From positions 134,288,549-134,352,548 of the forward strand of contig OZ026515.1 in assembly GCA_964019695.1 (NCBI GenBank): a stretch of DNA of 64,000 nt. The letters are read 5' to 3'. The notes under the pieces are model-generated. The model ran no database searches. It was not told the DNA's origin and saw only the letters and a list, made by a program, of their open reading frames with translations. The stretch's first letter is position 1. Each line of letters starts with the position of its first letter. The DNA is from Loripinus fragilis. Taxonomy: Eukaryota; Mollusca; Bivalvia; Lucinida; Lucinidae. Below, one piece after another: positions 57,601 through 63,782 of this stretch. The translations under genes were made by a program, and so were the position numbers.

Positions 57601-60454
57601 TGCGATAGCTGTGCTCCAGTCTAATGTTTGGGTTGGAGCTATGGCTTTTGCAGCAGACAAAGGAAAGTAAGAAATCTGAAATTAATGACTTGTGATTTTT
57701 CTACTCTTTACACTACTTTACCTCATAATTTAATTAAAGATAAACTTATTGATCTTATTGAAAATACCTTCCAGAGAGAAGGCTCTCCTTACCTTGCATG
57801 TAGTGACAGAAATGCATTCTTTACTTCAGAAAAACCTAAAAAATATCATGCATGGTCGTGTCAAAATGTATGTGATGCGCTGACCTTTTTGTTGGACAAC
57901 ATTTTTATTCGATTTGGTACCAAGCTCTATAGACAAGTTGTTGGGATTCCTATGGGCACTAATTGTGCTCCCCTGGTTGCAGATTTATTCCTGTTTTGTT
58001 ATGAAAGGGACTTTATGATGTCTATTTCTGGTGATAAGCAGGCTGATGTTATTGATGCGTTTAACACTACTTCCAGATATTTGGACGATATTTTAAATAT
58101 TAATAATGTTTATTTTGACAATATGGTTAGTCAAATATACCCTTCAGAGCTCCAACTTAATAAAGCCAATGCCTCTGATACCGAAGCCGCATTTTTAGAC
58201 TTGCATTTGTCAATTTCTAATGATATTGTTTCTACCAAAATTTATGATAAACGTGACGACTTTGATTTTGAAATTGTCAATTTCCCGTTTTTAGATGGTG
58301 ATGTTCCTCGTTCTACATCCTATGGAGTCTATATCTCTCAACTCATTCGTTTTGCTAGAACATCTAGCTATGTTACTGACTTCAACACTCGCAATAAATT
58401 GTTAACTCAGAAACTTCTTAAACAAGGCTATCGGTATCATAAACTTCGCAAAACATTTTCAAAATTTTATAGACGATACTATGATTTGATTTCTAAATTC
58501 CAAGTTGGACTTAAATCTCTCTTGCGCCAAGGACTTTCGGAACCTGATTTCTATGGTGACTTGGTGTATAAGTTGAAGAAGATTGTTGGCTCTAATAATT
58601 TTTCAGCGCAGTTCATTAAAATAATTTCCCATTATAAAAAGATTGGCTATAACATTAATGTATTGCAACAGACTGCATGCTTGGTAGTCAACCCAATCAC
58701 GGTTGGCAACTTTGCTTTCCTCTTTAATTGCACGCCGGTGGGTCGGACTTCAGACTCTATGATGGTTCCAACTTAAAGACTTATCTATTGATGAGATGGT
58801 AGGGGCCTGATGCTTTGGCTGTTTGTCGGGCCCACCGGGGTTTACCTGTTGGATTTCTTTTGCTCCGGTATTCAGTTTAATTTACTGTTGAGTCCTTATC
58901 CTTGCTTTATCTCCTTGTTATATCTTGATTTATATGTTTTAGGAGATGATGCATTGATAAGTTAGGGGTCTTTCATGCATACCAAATATCTATGTGTCTT
59001 GATCCACATCTGAATTAAGGGTGAGGTTGGCGCCGTTAAACCGGTTTAAGCCCTCCAGTATAATATTTTACTGACTGTTCCAAGGCGGTACTTCTTTTGT
59101 GGATCTTTTATGTTTTTGTTCTGTCTTGTGTTTGCTATGTTTTGTGCACGTCTGTTTATATGTGCTTTGTGGTCACCTGCTGGGAAAGGGCTGACCTCTT
59201 GGCTCTGTTTGTGGTGTCTTCTGTGAGTTTGTCACTTTCCCATTGGTATCCTGGGTCAGGTGTGGTACTTGATTGTATCGATTCCTGATCTTTGCACCAT
59301 TACTTACTTGTACAATACTTTTAAATCCGCATAATTTTTTAACATGTTGTAAGAATGGCAAATTCAAGTCTACTCCAAAAATGGGTTTATTATTCATTCC
59401 ATTAAAGACTTGCACATTTATAGATCGCTACACATGTGTTTATAAGGTTGGGTGAAAGTTTGTTGGTGTTGATGTTTTACGCGCCTGTCAAACAATTTCA
59501 GTCATGGCATGACGTTTTCCTGATAAGCCTGTACTAAGTAGAAGATAAAACAACGTCTCTGGTGAGGCACGAACCAGCAAAGCTCTTTCATCTCAAGTCA
59601 AATATTCTACCACTCCTAGAGTAAAACGATAATTGGCTGACAGACCCACATGTAGTAGAAGACTCGTTAGTTCTGTTGAGACGTATTGGTGCCCGTGTGT
59701 GTACCTTGTAAAATTCAGATACATGGCAACGCAATTTAAATTGCATCCTATAATAAACGTCCTTATATATACTGACTGGTTTGGGGAAAACTATTTTTAC
59801 TGAATCAAAGTGACTTAAATTTGTCAAATTCATACCCGCTTTAAAAGGTATTCAGAGAATACATCAATATCAAATTACATATTTTGTTTCTCTTTTGCAA
59901 AATCCCCCTTGGTAACTCAGGATAGTTACCTTAATATTTTAATATAAAATTTGTTGATTCTGGTGAAACTAACGGATATCGACCTGCTATTGCGGCATTG
60001 ATTCATACTCAGACAGTATTGAAACTTGAAATATGGTTGCCACAATATAAATCCAGATTCTCAGATAGACAGAATGCCATAAAAGTATAAATACTACAAG
60101 TTGTGTTATTTCTCTGATGGAAAATCAGAGGGTGTTCAAATTTCAGCATTTCTTATGTTTTCAATTCTCAGGTGTTTTGAGAACCTATATGTTGGATGGG
60201 GAAATAAGAATTTAGAAGCTTCTTTTGAGCCAGCACTACCTGACGAACCAATGGTAGAATTTCCAAGTGGGCCAGAAGTTACAGAAGCAGATGACCCTAC
60301 ACCAGAAGAGGAGGCAGCTGTCCGTGCAGCTCTACAGGAGAAAGAACTTGAGGCAGAGTTTGAAGAACATCTGGAACATGATGATGAACGAGATGAAGAT
60401 GATATTGTGGATGATGATGGTGAAGCTGGTGATCAGTTTGATGATGATGAATAA
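36519..60454 (+). CDS. RSPH4A: Radial spoke head protein, RSPH4A/RSPH6A family (12-exon gene)
   Basis: This is a structural protein of the radial spoke head, which relays signals between the central pair and outer doublets in motile 9+2 cilia and flagella (family knowledge). Twelve exons joined at GT/AG sites give 1,734 nt with continuous phase, encoding 577 residues. Family landmarks appear in order: [12 protein letters not shown] (about residues 58-69), RFWGKILG (185-192), KKVFFVCTE (about 263-271), [14 protein letters not shown] (291-304), [11 protein letters not shown] in exon 8, [14 protein letters not shown] across exons 9-10, [10 protein letters not shown] in exon 10, [11 protein letters not shown] and YPSGPE-like FPSGPE in exon 12, then an Asp/Glu-rich tail. 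There is no signal peptide or membrane segment. It is shorter than human RSPH4A (about 716 residues), mainly at the N-terminus. Invertebrates often have one co-orthologue of RSPH4A and RSPH6A, so the symbol is a family label. Introns carry many mobile elements. Confidence 0.93.
36806..36880. repeat. Short hairpin element, family B, intron 1
   Basis: GATGGAATGCAACATAATGC and GTATTTCATCAGGGACTATA arms. It shares the upstream flank CCCCTAACTGAGTACTTTGC with the 61,916 copy, so the unit is larger than the hairpin. Confidence 0.65.
37804..37993 (+). CDS. RSPH4A: RSPH exon 2
   Basis: The acceptor is TTTTCAG|A and the donor AAA|GTAAAT. The exon encodes [12 protein letters not shown] and the [14 protein letters not shown] stretch, residues 57-120. 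This is the conserved helical N-terminal block of the spoke-head family. It ends in phase 0. Confidence 0.92.
39243..39500 (-). mobile_element. RT-element 3' tail fragment, intron 2
   Basis: It starts AACTAAGTATGACCAGGA. It contains the family blocks GCTCTTTCTTCCTC, AACAACAACTACAGAAGCA and a diverged CTTGGAACCGACAGCAG. It is the reverse complement of the plus-strand copy at 60,765-61,112. Confidence 0.65.
39761..39909. repeat. Palindromic MITE, intron 2
   Basis: ATCCACCATGAGTGTCCATG through GGGTCGGAATTTTAACCAGG is mirrored on the right arm ending CTCATGATGGAT. A related smaller palindrome (CCCATGTAAGA / TCTTACATGGGC) lies at 40,317-40,392, and the CTCCCACxTTT flank recurs there. Confidence 0.85.
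40569..40754 (+). CDS. RSPH4A: RSPH exon 3
   Basis: The acceptor is CATGAAG|AAA and the donor CAG|GTATAT. It adds 62 codons (residues 121-182) in phase 0, including [20 protein letters not shown] and [14 protein letters not shown], which match the family block just before the RFWGKILG motif. The other nearby AG would put a stop in frame. Confidence 0.92.
40854..42722 (-). mobile_element. RT element copy (C-terminal RT plus 3' tail) split by a satellite array
   Basis: Reading the minus strand from 42,722 gives an RT C-terminus (ILRTxx..[39 protein letters not shown]) homologous to residues about 258-345 of the 57.7-kb copy. Homology stops at about 42,376 and resumes at about 41,520 with the last RT residues, then a 3' tail ending near 40,854 at AGTAAGTATGATCAGG. 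The gap is filled by the TTCGGAG array. The copy lies in RSPH intron 3. Confidence 0.75.
41568..42341. repeat. Inverted tandem array of TTCGGAGTTCGGAGAAAG units around a purine tract
   Basis: Units of about 57 bp carry (GGTTCGGCAGG)(TTCGGAGTTCGGAGAAAG). They run in one direction from 41,568 to about 41,750 (3-4 units) and in the opposite direction from about 41,950 to 42,341 (about 7 units). Between them is an A/G-only tract of about 190 bp. The long open frames here, on both strands, are translations of this repeat and not genes. Confidence 0.85.
42819..43164 (-). mobile_element. Partial 3' tail of the 57.7-kb RT element family
   Basis: The sequence begins AAGTAAGAAAGAGGG and matches the 7,068 copy through the GATCAGGAATCGATAC, TACCGCCTTGGAACGGTC-like and CACCCTTA blocks. 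It is more diverged and stops at about 43,164. It lies in RSPH intron 3, antisense to the gene. Confidence 0.8.
43518..44269. mobile_element. About 750-bp foldback element in intron 3
   Basis: It has long inverted arms: GAGACGGATACCTTTGGCC mirrored by GGCCAAAGGTATCCGTCTC, AGAGTTACTTCCTGGTTTG mirrored by CAAACCAGGAAGTAACTCT, and TCAAAAGCTCTTACTTG mirrored near 44,236. The arms extend nearly to the centre at about 43,890. Confidence 0.9.
44275..44340. repeat. Short hairpin element, family A
   Basis: GGCAAACAGTATGGACTAAG and CGGATCTGGCTGTTAATTG arms. It follows the intron 3 foldback by a few bp. Confidence 0.6.
44479..44604 (+). CDS. RSPH4A: RSPH exon 4, RFWGKILG core
   Basis: The acceptor is GACTAG|TTT and the donor CAG|GTAATT. 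It has 42 codons in phase 0 (residues 183-224). It carries the family signature RFWGKILG, then NYFVAETEF and an acidic stretch. Confidence 0.92.
45340..45367 (+). CDS. RSPH4A: RSPH exon 5 (28-nt microexon)
   Basis: The acceptor is CTTTACAG|GAAGAT and the donor GAGG|GTAAGT. It is only 28 nt, encoding EDESNNSFE plus one base. It moves the phase from 0 to 1 exactly as exon 6 requires, which is the main support for its being real. Confidence 0.75.
45451..45978. repeat. 78-bp tandem repeat, 7 copies, intron 5
   Basis: The word TAATAAAGTCAAAT starts at 45,485; 45,563; 45,641; 45,718; 45,781; 45,859 and 45,937. The period is 78 bp except one copy shortened by 15 bp. The copies are almost identical, so the expansion is recent. 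Confidence 0.95.
46107..46183. repeat. Short hairpin element, family B, intron 5
   Basis: GATGAAATGCCGCA and TGCGGCATTTCATC form a perfect inner stem. The outer arms are GGCAAAGCAAACAG and CGTTTGCCAAAG. Confidence 0.8.
46804..46917 (+). CDS. RSPH4A: RSPH exon 6
   Basis: The acceptor is TTGTTTTAG|AT and the donor GAAC|GTAAGT; phase 1 in and out. It encodes residues 234-272, with [13 protein letters not shown] and KKVFFVCTE, the latter matching the family YVYFVCNE-type strand. Confidence 0.9.
47325..47935 (+). pseudogene. Decayed RT of the same Penelope-like family in intron 6
   Basis: Fragments match the 57.7-kb RT in order: GIPMGTW and VADLFCF (motif B region) at about 47,328-47,380, [11 protein letters not shown] at 47,430, and [20 protein letters not shown] then [10 protein letters not shown] at about 47,655-47,755. 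The last RT residues (SAYLVI-like) are at about 47,907-47,930. Stops and frameshifts are frequent and motif C is lost. Confidence 0.7.
48255..48355 (-). repeat. tRNA-like SINE remnant, intron 6
   Basis: On the minus strand, GTAGGCCAGTCAGTAACG and GGGGTTGCGAGTTCTATCC resemble A and B boxes. They are too diverged to fold as a tRNA. Confidence 0.4.
48521..49304. mobile_element. Tc1/mariner-like non-autonomous element, intron 6
   Basis: The inverted ends ACAAAAAAAGAAACGCACTA and GGTGCGTTTCTTTTTTTGT are flanked by TATA on both sides (48,517-48,520 and 49,305-49,308). It is 784 bp without a transposase frame. Confidence 0.8.
49305..51233. other. Intron 6, remainder: nothing recognised
   Basis: AT-rich. 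The open stretch around 50,944-51,233 leads into exon 7 but has no family homology upstream of the acceptor. Confidence 0.45.
51234..51331 (+). CDS. RSPH4A: RSPH exon 7, RKIRKFFTG motif
   Basis: The acceptor is TCTTTACAG|CT and the donor CCA|GTATGT. It encodes [19 protein letters not shown] followed by [12 protein letters not shown], one of the most conserved blocks of the family. It ends in phase 0. Intron 6 before it is the longest, at 4.3 kb. Confidence 0.93.
52385..52600 (-). mobile_element. RT-element 3' tail fragment, intron 7
   Basis: It carries the family blocks GACCTGCAGATCAACCC, GTGAGGAAGAGCCA, GCAACTAGCTCTGTTTTCC and GATGATTGCAAAATTAGAAA in the same order as at 56,203. The terminal AGTAAG sequence is degraded. 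Confidence 0.6.
52783..52915 (-). mobile_element. RT-element 3' tail fragment, intron 7
   Basis: It starts TTAAGTAAGAGAGAATGA, followed by CCAGGAAATGGCACAATC and AAAGCAACCAGCTCTC. It is a short copy of the tail end only, about 180 bp downstream of the previous fragment and in the same orientation. Confidence 0.65.
53169..53319 (+). CDS. RSPH4A: RSPH exon 8
   Basis: The acceptor is AATTAAAG|GTT, with a weak pyrimidine tract; the donor is GCAG|GTAATC. It encodes [36 protein letters not shown] and an acidic run. It ends in phase 1. Confidence 0.92.
53438..53474. repeat. Perfect 17-bp-arm hairpin, intron 8
   Basis: GAGAAGCAATTGGACCC and its exact complement are separated by 3 bp. Confidence 0.9.
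53851..54012 (-). mobile_element. RT-element 3' tail fragment, intron 8
   Basis: It starts AGTAAGCGAGTATGATCAGG. It contains GTGAGGAAGAGCCACATAA, AAAGCAACCAGCTCTATC and GATGATTGCAAAACTA, and ends abruptly. Confidence 0.7.
54462..54577 (+). CDS. RSPH4A: RSPH exon 9
   Basis: The acceptor is TTTTTCAG|GA and the donor CAG|GTTCGT, a non-optimal donor. It encodes a Gly/Asp-rich linker and [18 protein letters not shown]-ended MITE begins 18 bp downstream. Confidence 0.92.
54596..55036. mobile_element. CAGGG-ended (hAT-like) MITE in intron 9
   Basis: The ends CAGGGTTCCCACA and TGTGGGAACCCTG are perfect inverted repeats, flanked by TAATTA on both sides (54,590-54,595 and 55,037-55,042). The interior repeats CCATGGTTTTCCATG-like words and holds a second palindrome at about 54,840-54,890 (AGCTGTCAGACACACAA and its complement). 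The hAT label rests on the CAGGG terminus only; a clean 8-bp duplication is not seen. Confidence 0.75.
55197..55344 (+). CDS. RSPH4A: RSPH exon 10
   Basis: The acceptor is ATTTCAAG|GGT and the donor GAAA|GTAAGT. It encodes [10 protein letters not shown], a Glu-rich run, and [13 protein letters not shown], matching the family's [11 protein letters not shown] block. It ends in phase 1. Confidence 0.92.
55421..55554 (-). mobile_element. tRNA-derived SINE, older copy, intron 10
   Basis: This is the reverse complement of the 34,685 SINE from the A box (GGTGGTAGAGTTCTTGACTC) through the B box to CTTGAGCAAGACATATT and AGCTTAAAACTGG. The tail is missing. Confidence 0.85.
56203..56490 (-). mobile_element. 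RT-element 3' tail fragment, intron 10
   Basis: It starts AAGTAATTGAGCATGATCAGG. It continues with CACACTGCAGACGAACCC, GTGAGGAAGAGCCACAGAA, TTCAAAACTAAAAGGACA and the GGCTGGACAGCAAATC block. It is the longest tail-only copy inside the gene and lies antisense to it. Confidence 0.75.
56795..57135. repeat. Likely MITE remnant related to 39.8-40.4 kb repeats, intron 10
   Basis: GAGGGTGGGATAAAACAATC, TGCTTGCCGAGTGATGG and CTATCCCACCCTAACAC form inverted pieces. CTGAGGATCAC and GCTTGCCGAGT words also occur near 39,830-40,430. Confidence 0.45.
57543..57666 (+). CDS. RSPH4A: RSPH exon 11
   Basis: The acceptor is TATCTTTCAG|AC and the donor GGAAA|GTAAGA. It encodes [20 protein letters not shown] and [16 protein letters not shown], residues 443-484. 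It ends in phase 2. Reverse-transcriptase homology starts about 10 bp after the exon end. Confidence 0.92.
57670..59300 (+). mobile_element. Penelope-like (Naiad-type?) RT element, 5'-truncated, in RSPH intron 11
   Basis: This is a reverse transcriptase open to a stop at 58,774-58,776, followed by a 3' tail of about 530 bp repeated elsewhere in the window. Counting residue 1 from 57,628, motif A is DFSTLYT (23-29), motif [12 protein letters not shown] (106-116) and motif C YLDD (151-154). The family block YDKRDDFDF...NFP lies at 206-220. The stretch of about 80 residues between motifs A and B is long. That would suit the insertion-in-fingers domain reported for N-terminal-endonuclease Penelope-like elements (Naiads), but the assignment is inference. 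The fingers and any GIY-YIG endonuclease are missing, so the copy is dead. It lies in the sense direction of the host gene and starts within about 10 bp of the exon 11 donor. Confidence 0.8.
59500..59640 (-). mobile_element. tRNA-derived SINE, degenerate copy, intron 11
   Basis: On the minus strand it reads GAGTGGTAGAATATTTGACT, CTGGTTCGTGCCTCACC (B box), then TTTATCTTCTACTTAGTAC, matching the 34,685 SINE with many changes. Confidence 0.65.
60172..60454 (+). CDS. RSPH4A: RSPH exon 12, acidic C-terminus and stop
   Basis: The acceptor is AATTCTCAG|G. It encodes [28 protein letters not shown], a helical Glu-rich segment and a terminal run of Asp/Glu, ending at TAA 60,452-60,454. The acidic tail is typical of spoke-head proteins. 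No canonical AATAAA was seen in the next 150 bp. A MITE fragment follows from about 60,609. Confidence 0.93.
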
Positions 60455-60764
60455 TCAAAATAACCAGAATCATATGGGCTTCGTGAGAAAACCTGTCTTT
60501 AAGGTTTCCAACAAATCGAGTTTCAAACCAGTCTCCTCAGCTGCAGAGAGTAGCTAATACATTGAAATTTCGCCTGAATATGATACTTAACAATAAGCAA
60601 ATAACAAGGGCGCTGATCAGACTGCGCGTGTGCGCAGGCTGGTCTGCGCCTGTGATGTTTGCAAACCCACGAAGACAGGTGTTAATTTGATTAGAGTGTT
60701 TCTCCATGATGATACATTACATTAGTTAGATGGCCTCCATGCGAGCTGAACATTTCTTGTACTT

Positions 60765-61112
60765 CAACAACAACAGAATCTAGGCCGAAGATTTGGTGCC
60801 AGTGAAATGCATTTAGGCCCCCCAGTGGCTTAGGCTGCTGTCCGTTCTAGGGTGGTGGTTCTGTTGTTGTTGACTTTTTGTTTATTGTTACTCCCATTGT
60901 GGGAGTCTGTAATTGTTCTATGTTTTGTTGTATGTTACTTTATGTCCATTCTAGTATTGCAATCATCTTGATGGTGAAGAGAGAGCTGGTTGCTTTGCTT
61001 CATTTGTCTTCCTGGTGTCTCGTGATGGTTGAGTGGCTCTTCCTCGTGGTGCCACGGGGTTGTCTACGGTTTGTGATTGTGGTATTTCCTGATTATACTC
61101 ACTTACTATTTC
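60765..61112 (+). mobile_element. RT-element 3' tail, plus strand, downstream of the RSPH gene
   Basis: It contains CAACAGAATCTAGGCCGAAG, AGATTTGGTGCCAGTGAAA, GGCTTAGGCTGCTGTCCG, GAGAGAGCTGGTTGCTTTG and GTGGCTCTTCCTCGTGG. It ends TTTCCTGATTATACTCACTTACT. That terminus is the reverse complement of the AGTAAGT starts of the minus-strand copies. Confidence 0.75.
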
Positions 61113-61129
61113 TCGCGTCGAGGCCCATA

Positions 61130-61724
61130 TGATCTATGACACATGATTTCCAACAATGTGGCATTTTGACAAGTGTAGACTCAGATGAGCCTGTGTAGCC
61201 TCCTTTTAAAGAGACTAGGTCTGTAACTATGAACATTTTTCGAAAAATTTTCTTTTCTTTTAAAATCATTTGTAAAAATCGAATAAAGTTATGTTTTCAC
61301 AATAAACATGTTTAGTACAGCTAAAACTGCATGGAAAAGTGAATTATCTGACAAAAACAGGCGTTTTTCTCTTGTCTGTAATTATTTACGTCCCTCCAAT
61401 AATTCTATACAGTTGATTTTTGACATAAATGCTGTTGTTTTGATAGTAATAATTAGTTAAGATTTACGAAAATGGTAAAATGTTAACCTGAATTTGAGTA
61501 TTTTTACTGTATTCTTGAAAAATATAAACTCTATTTCTAAAATAAGAAGATCAAAAGTTACAGATTATGTAGCTTTAAGCGTTGAAACTCCAAATTATAT
61601 TCGGTCAATAGCTTAACAGTCATAAAATATTCAAGCGACTAGCAGAGGCTCTGATCAGTCTGCGGGTATGCGCAGGCTGGTCTGAGACTTTTCTGGTCGC
61701 ACATACCACACATGTCCCGGCTCA
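61130..61724. mobile_element. GAGCC-ended MITE, copy 3, split by a TTAA element
   Basis: It runs from TGATCTATGACACATG to TGTCCCGGCTCA with the family interior. The middle is interrupted by the 365-bp element at 61,210-61,574. Its left end is about 18 bp after the end of an RT-element tail. Confidence 0.8.
61210..61574. mobile_element. TTAA-flanked element inside GAGCC MITE
   Basis: TTAA lies at both 61,206-61,209 and 61,575-61,578. The ends are inverted: AGAGACTAGGTCTGTAACT and, on the other strand, AGCTACATAATCTGTAACT. Removing it restores the MITE. TTAA duplication points to the piggyBac type. There is no coding capacity. Confidence 0.75.
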
Positions 61725-61915
61725 TATCATGATTGGATCAAATAATTTTATGATGGCTAACATTGGGAAGCCAATAAACAAATAATGATTATTCTACTAA
61801 CGTGACAACAGAATTGGAAATATTTCTACTGTCATACATCAGTGGATCAAAACTGACACAGAATAAAAACAAGGCTGTTCTATCCCTTTGTATACTGGAA
61901 ACCCCTGAACGGGTA

Positions 61916-61988
61916 CTTTGGCAAACAGAGAAGGCCCAGATGAAATTCCGCATGATGCTACATTTTATCAGGGTCTGCAATGTTTGTT
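61916..61988. repeat. Short hairpin element, family B
   Basis: TTTGGCAAACAGAGAAGGCC and ATCAGGGTCTGCAATGTTTG arms around CCGCATGATGC. It shares the flank CCCCTGAACGGGTACTTTGG with 36,806. Confidence 0.65.
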
Positions 61989-62563
61989 AAGATTAAACAT
62001 CTTCAGTGACATATATACATCAAACGGCCATAATTTAGAAGCAAACACATTTCGTAGTGAAAATAACTGCATAGTTTGCAATGAACACTTCTTTTGGCTA
62101 GATTTTAATTATTGTGCACAAAGATATTGCTATGTTAAAGGAAAATAACAGTGTGGTTGATTACGGAAAACCATAATAAATAAGTAATTCATTTGCCCAA
62201 AACCAGTCACCATCAATTCACCTCATTTGTCAGCAAACCAATAATGCGCCTTGCCAAAGTAATAGATCAAGCGATGCTTGTGGTTTTACTGACACTTTGA
62301 AAACATTCTATAGCCATTGCTAAGTTATAAATGCAATGTTCTGCGCAAAGTAAAAAAATGTTGTATATGAATACATTATATGTCTATTTTATCTCTAATA
62401 TTACATATTCCTTGTCATATATCTGTGTGTTTCTTATTCTTGTTTATTTGTTTTGTTGTTGGCCTTTCTTGTTGGTGGGAGTGGTACAAAGCTTTGTAAT
62501 TATTCAGCTGAAGGAGAGTGAACCTGTGTATCTGGTAATGTTTGATACTTTGCAAATGAACAT
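61989..62563. other. No gene seen
   Basis: Short frames only, AT-rich. Confidence 0.4.
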
Positions 62564-62648
62564 CCTCGGTAGCCCAGGGGTAAAGCATTCCCTTTCACTC
62601 TATTCATGAATGGAGTGAACTGAACGCTTTACCCCTGGGTTACCGAGG
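62564..62648. repeat. 85-bp palindrome with tRNA-like arms
   Basis: CCTCGGTAGCCCAGGGGTAA is mirrored by TTACCCCTGGGTTACCGAGG, meeting at ATTCATGAAT. The arm resembles an A-box region (GGTAGCCCAGGGGTAAAGC), so it may be a head-to-head SINE fragment. Confidence 0.8.
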
Positions 62649-62671
62649 GCGCAAAATGTAGTGAAGATGTA

Positions 62672-63345
62672 AAAAAAAGCGAATATGATCCGTAAATGCC
62701 ACAATCACACACTGCAGACCCATGTCACCATGCAGAAGAGCCAAGGGACATTATCGACAACATAACATGACAACAAGAAGACAAATAAAGTTAAGAAACC
62801 AACTCTCTCTTCTTTAGCTAGATGATTTCAAAACTAGATAGGACACTAAATACGGTATAGCAAAACAAGGAAAAAATCATTCCAAAACGCTGGGGCTTAA
62901 ATTAATTTTACTGGCCAAACCTTCGCTCTGTCAAAACAAAATTTTGTTTAGCTCGCACTGAGGCTTCCCAACTGATGCAGTTTATCATCACAGGGAAACA
63001 TTCAAATCAATTAACATACTGTCATAAATCTAAGGAAAGGGCTCTCAACTCAGTCAGTCAGAGCTAAAGAAAACCCCTAGCTGAGCCACAGCGGGCCCAG
63101 CCGAAGACAACATCAGACATTGACACACCAATGAAAGTTTTAGACAAGGTCGTCACTGAGTCTTAGGCCTGACCCACCGCCGTGCAATTAAAAACAAAAA
63201 CCATAGCTATAAACCGTGATTTGGTCAATAACCAGGCATGTAGACTGTTGCACAAAATACATGCTATATCCCACGCTTTAATAATGCTTGATGATCTCTT
63301 CGAAACGATCGGGAAAAGAAGGACTACCAACGATTCTATTGAATT
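62672..63345 (-). mobile_element. RT element copy: RT C-terminus plus 3' tail
   Basis: On the minus strand, 63,345 to about 63,160 reads as the RT C-terminus (IVGSPSFPDRFEEIIKHY, then QQSTCLVI), with a stop inside. It is followed by the 3' tail down to about 62,672 (GATCATATTCGC). A GAGCC MITE sits exactly at its upstream end, 63,346. Confidence 0.75.
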
Positions 63346-63584
63346 TGAGCCGTGACATGTGATTTCCAAAACTGTGGCATTTCGACAAGTGTAGACTCAG
63401 ACGAGCCTGTGCAGCCTCCTTTGAAGCTTAGACATTCCAAATCATTTTCTGTTGGTAGCTTCACACTCATAGAATATTCAAGCGACTAGCAAAGGCTCTG
63501 ATCAGACTGCGTGTATGCGCAGGCAGATCTGATGCCTTGCTGGTCGCACATACCACATTGTTGGAAATACCATGCCACGGCTCA
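63346..63584. mobile_element. GAGCC-ended MITE, copy 4
   Basis: 239 bp, from TGAGCCGTGACATGTG to ATGCCACGGCTCA, the best-preserved copy. It abuts the RT-element copy ending at 63,345. Confidence 0.85.
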
Positions 63585-63782
63585 TTTATCAACTAAATAC
63601 TCTATATGTGTCGTATTTGCGTGATCAACCGTGCGAATATGAGACTGCGAAATACAGTTTCGAATTCAGTATAAGCAATGAATGGACACCCATTCTAAGT
63701 ATGTTGGAATCAATATCAATAAACCAGCTTAAACAATAGAGTATGTTTCAACGTCGAGGAAACGTCTTAAAAGTGGGTATTA

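Noticed and set aside
57628..57672. ATG at 57,628 as the start of the RT protein
   Set aside because: The first 15 codons are RSPH exon 11 read in another frame; RT homology begins after the exon, so the copy is 5'-truncated.
59097..59288. Hydrophobic 63-residue frame, also present at 7,088-7,279 on the minus strand
   Set aside because: Both lie in the same RT-element 3' tail; conservation reflects the repeat.
60267..60557. Met-rich 96-residue frame overlapping RSPH exon 12
   Set aside because: It is an out-of-frame reading of the GAT/GAA-rich acidic tail.
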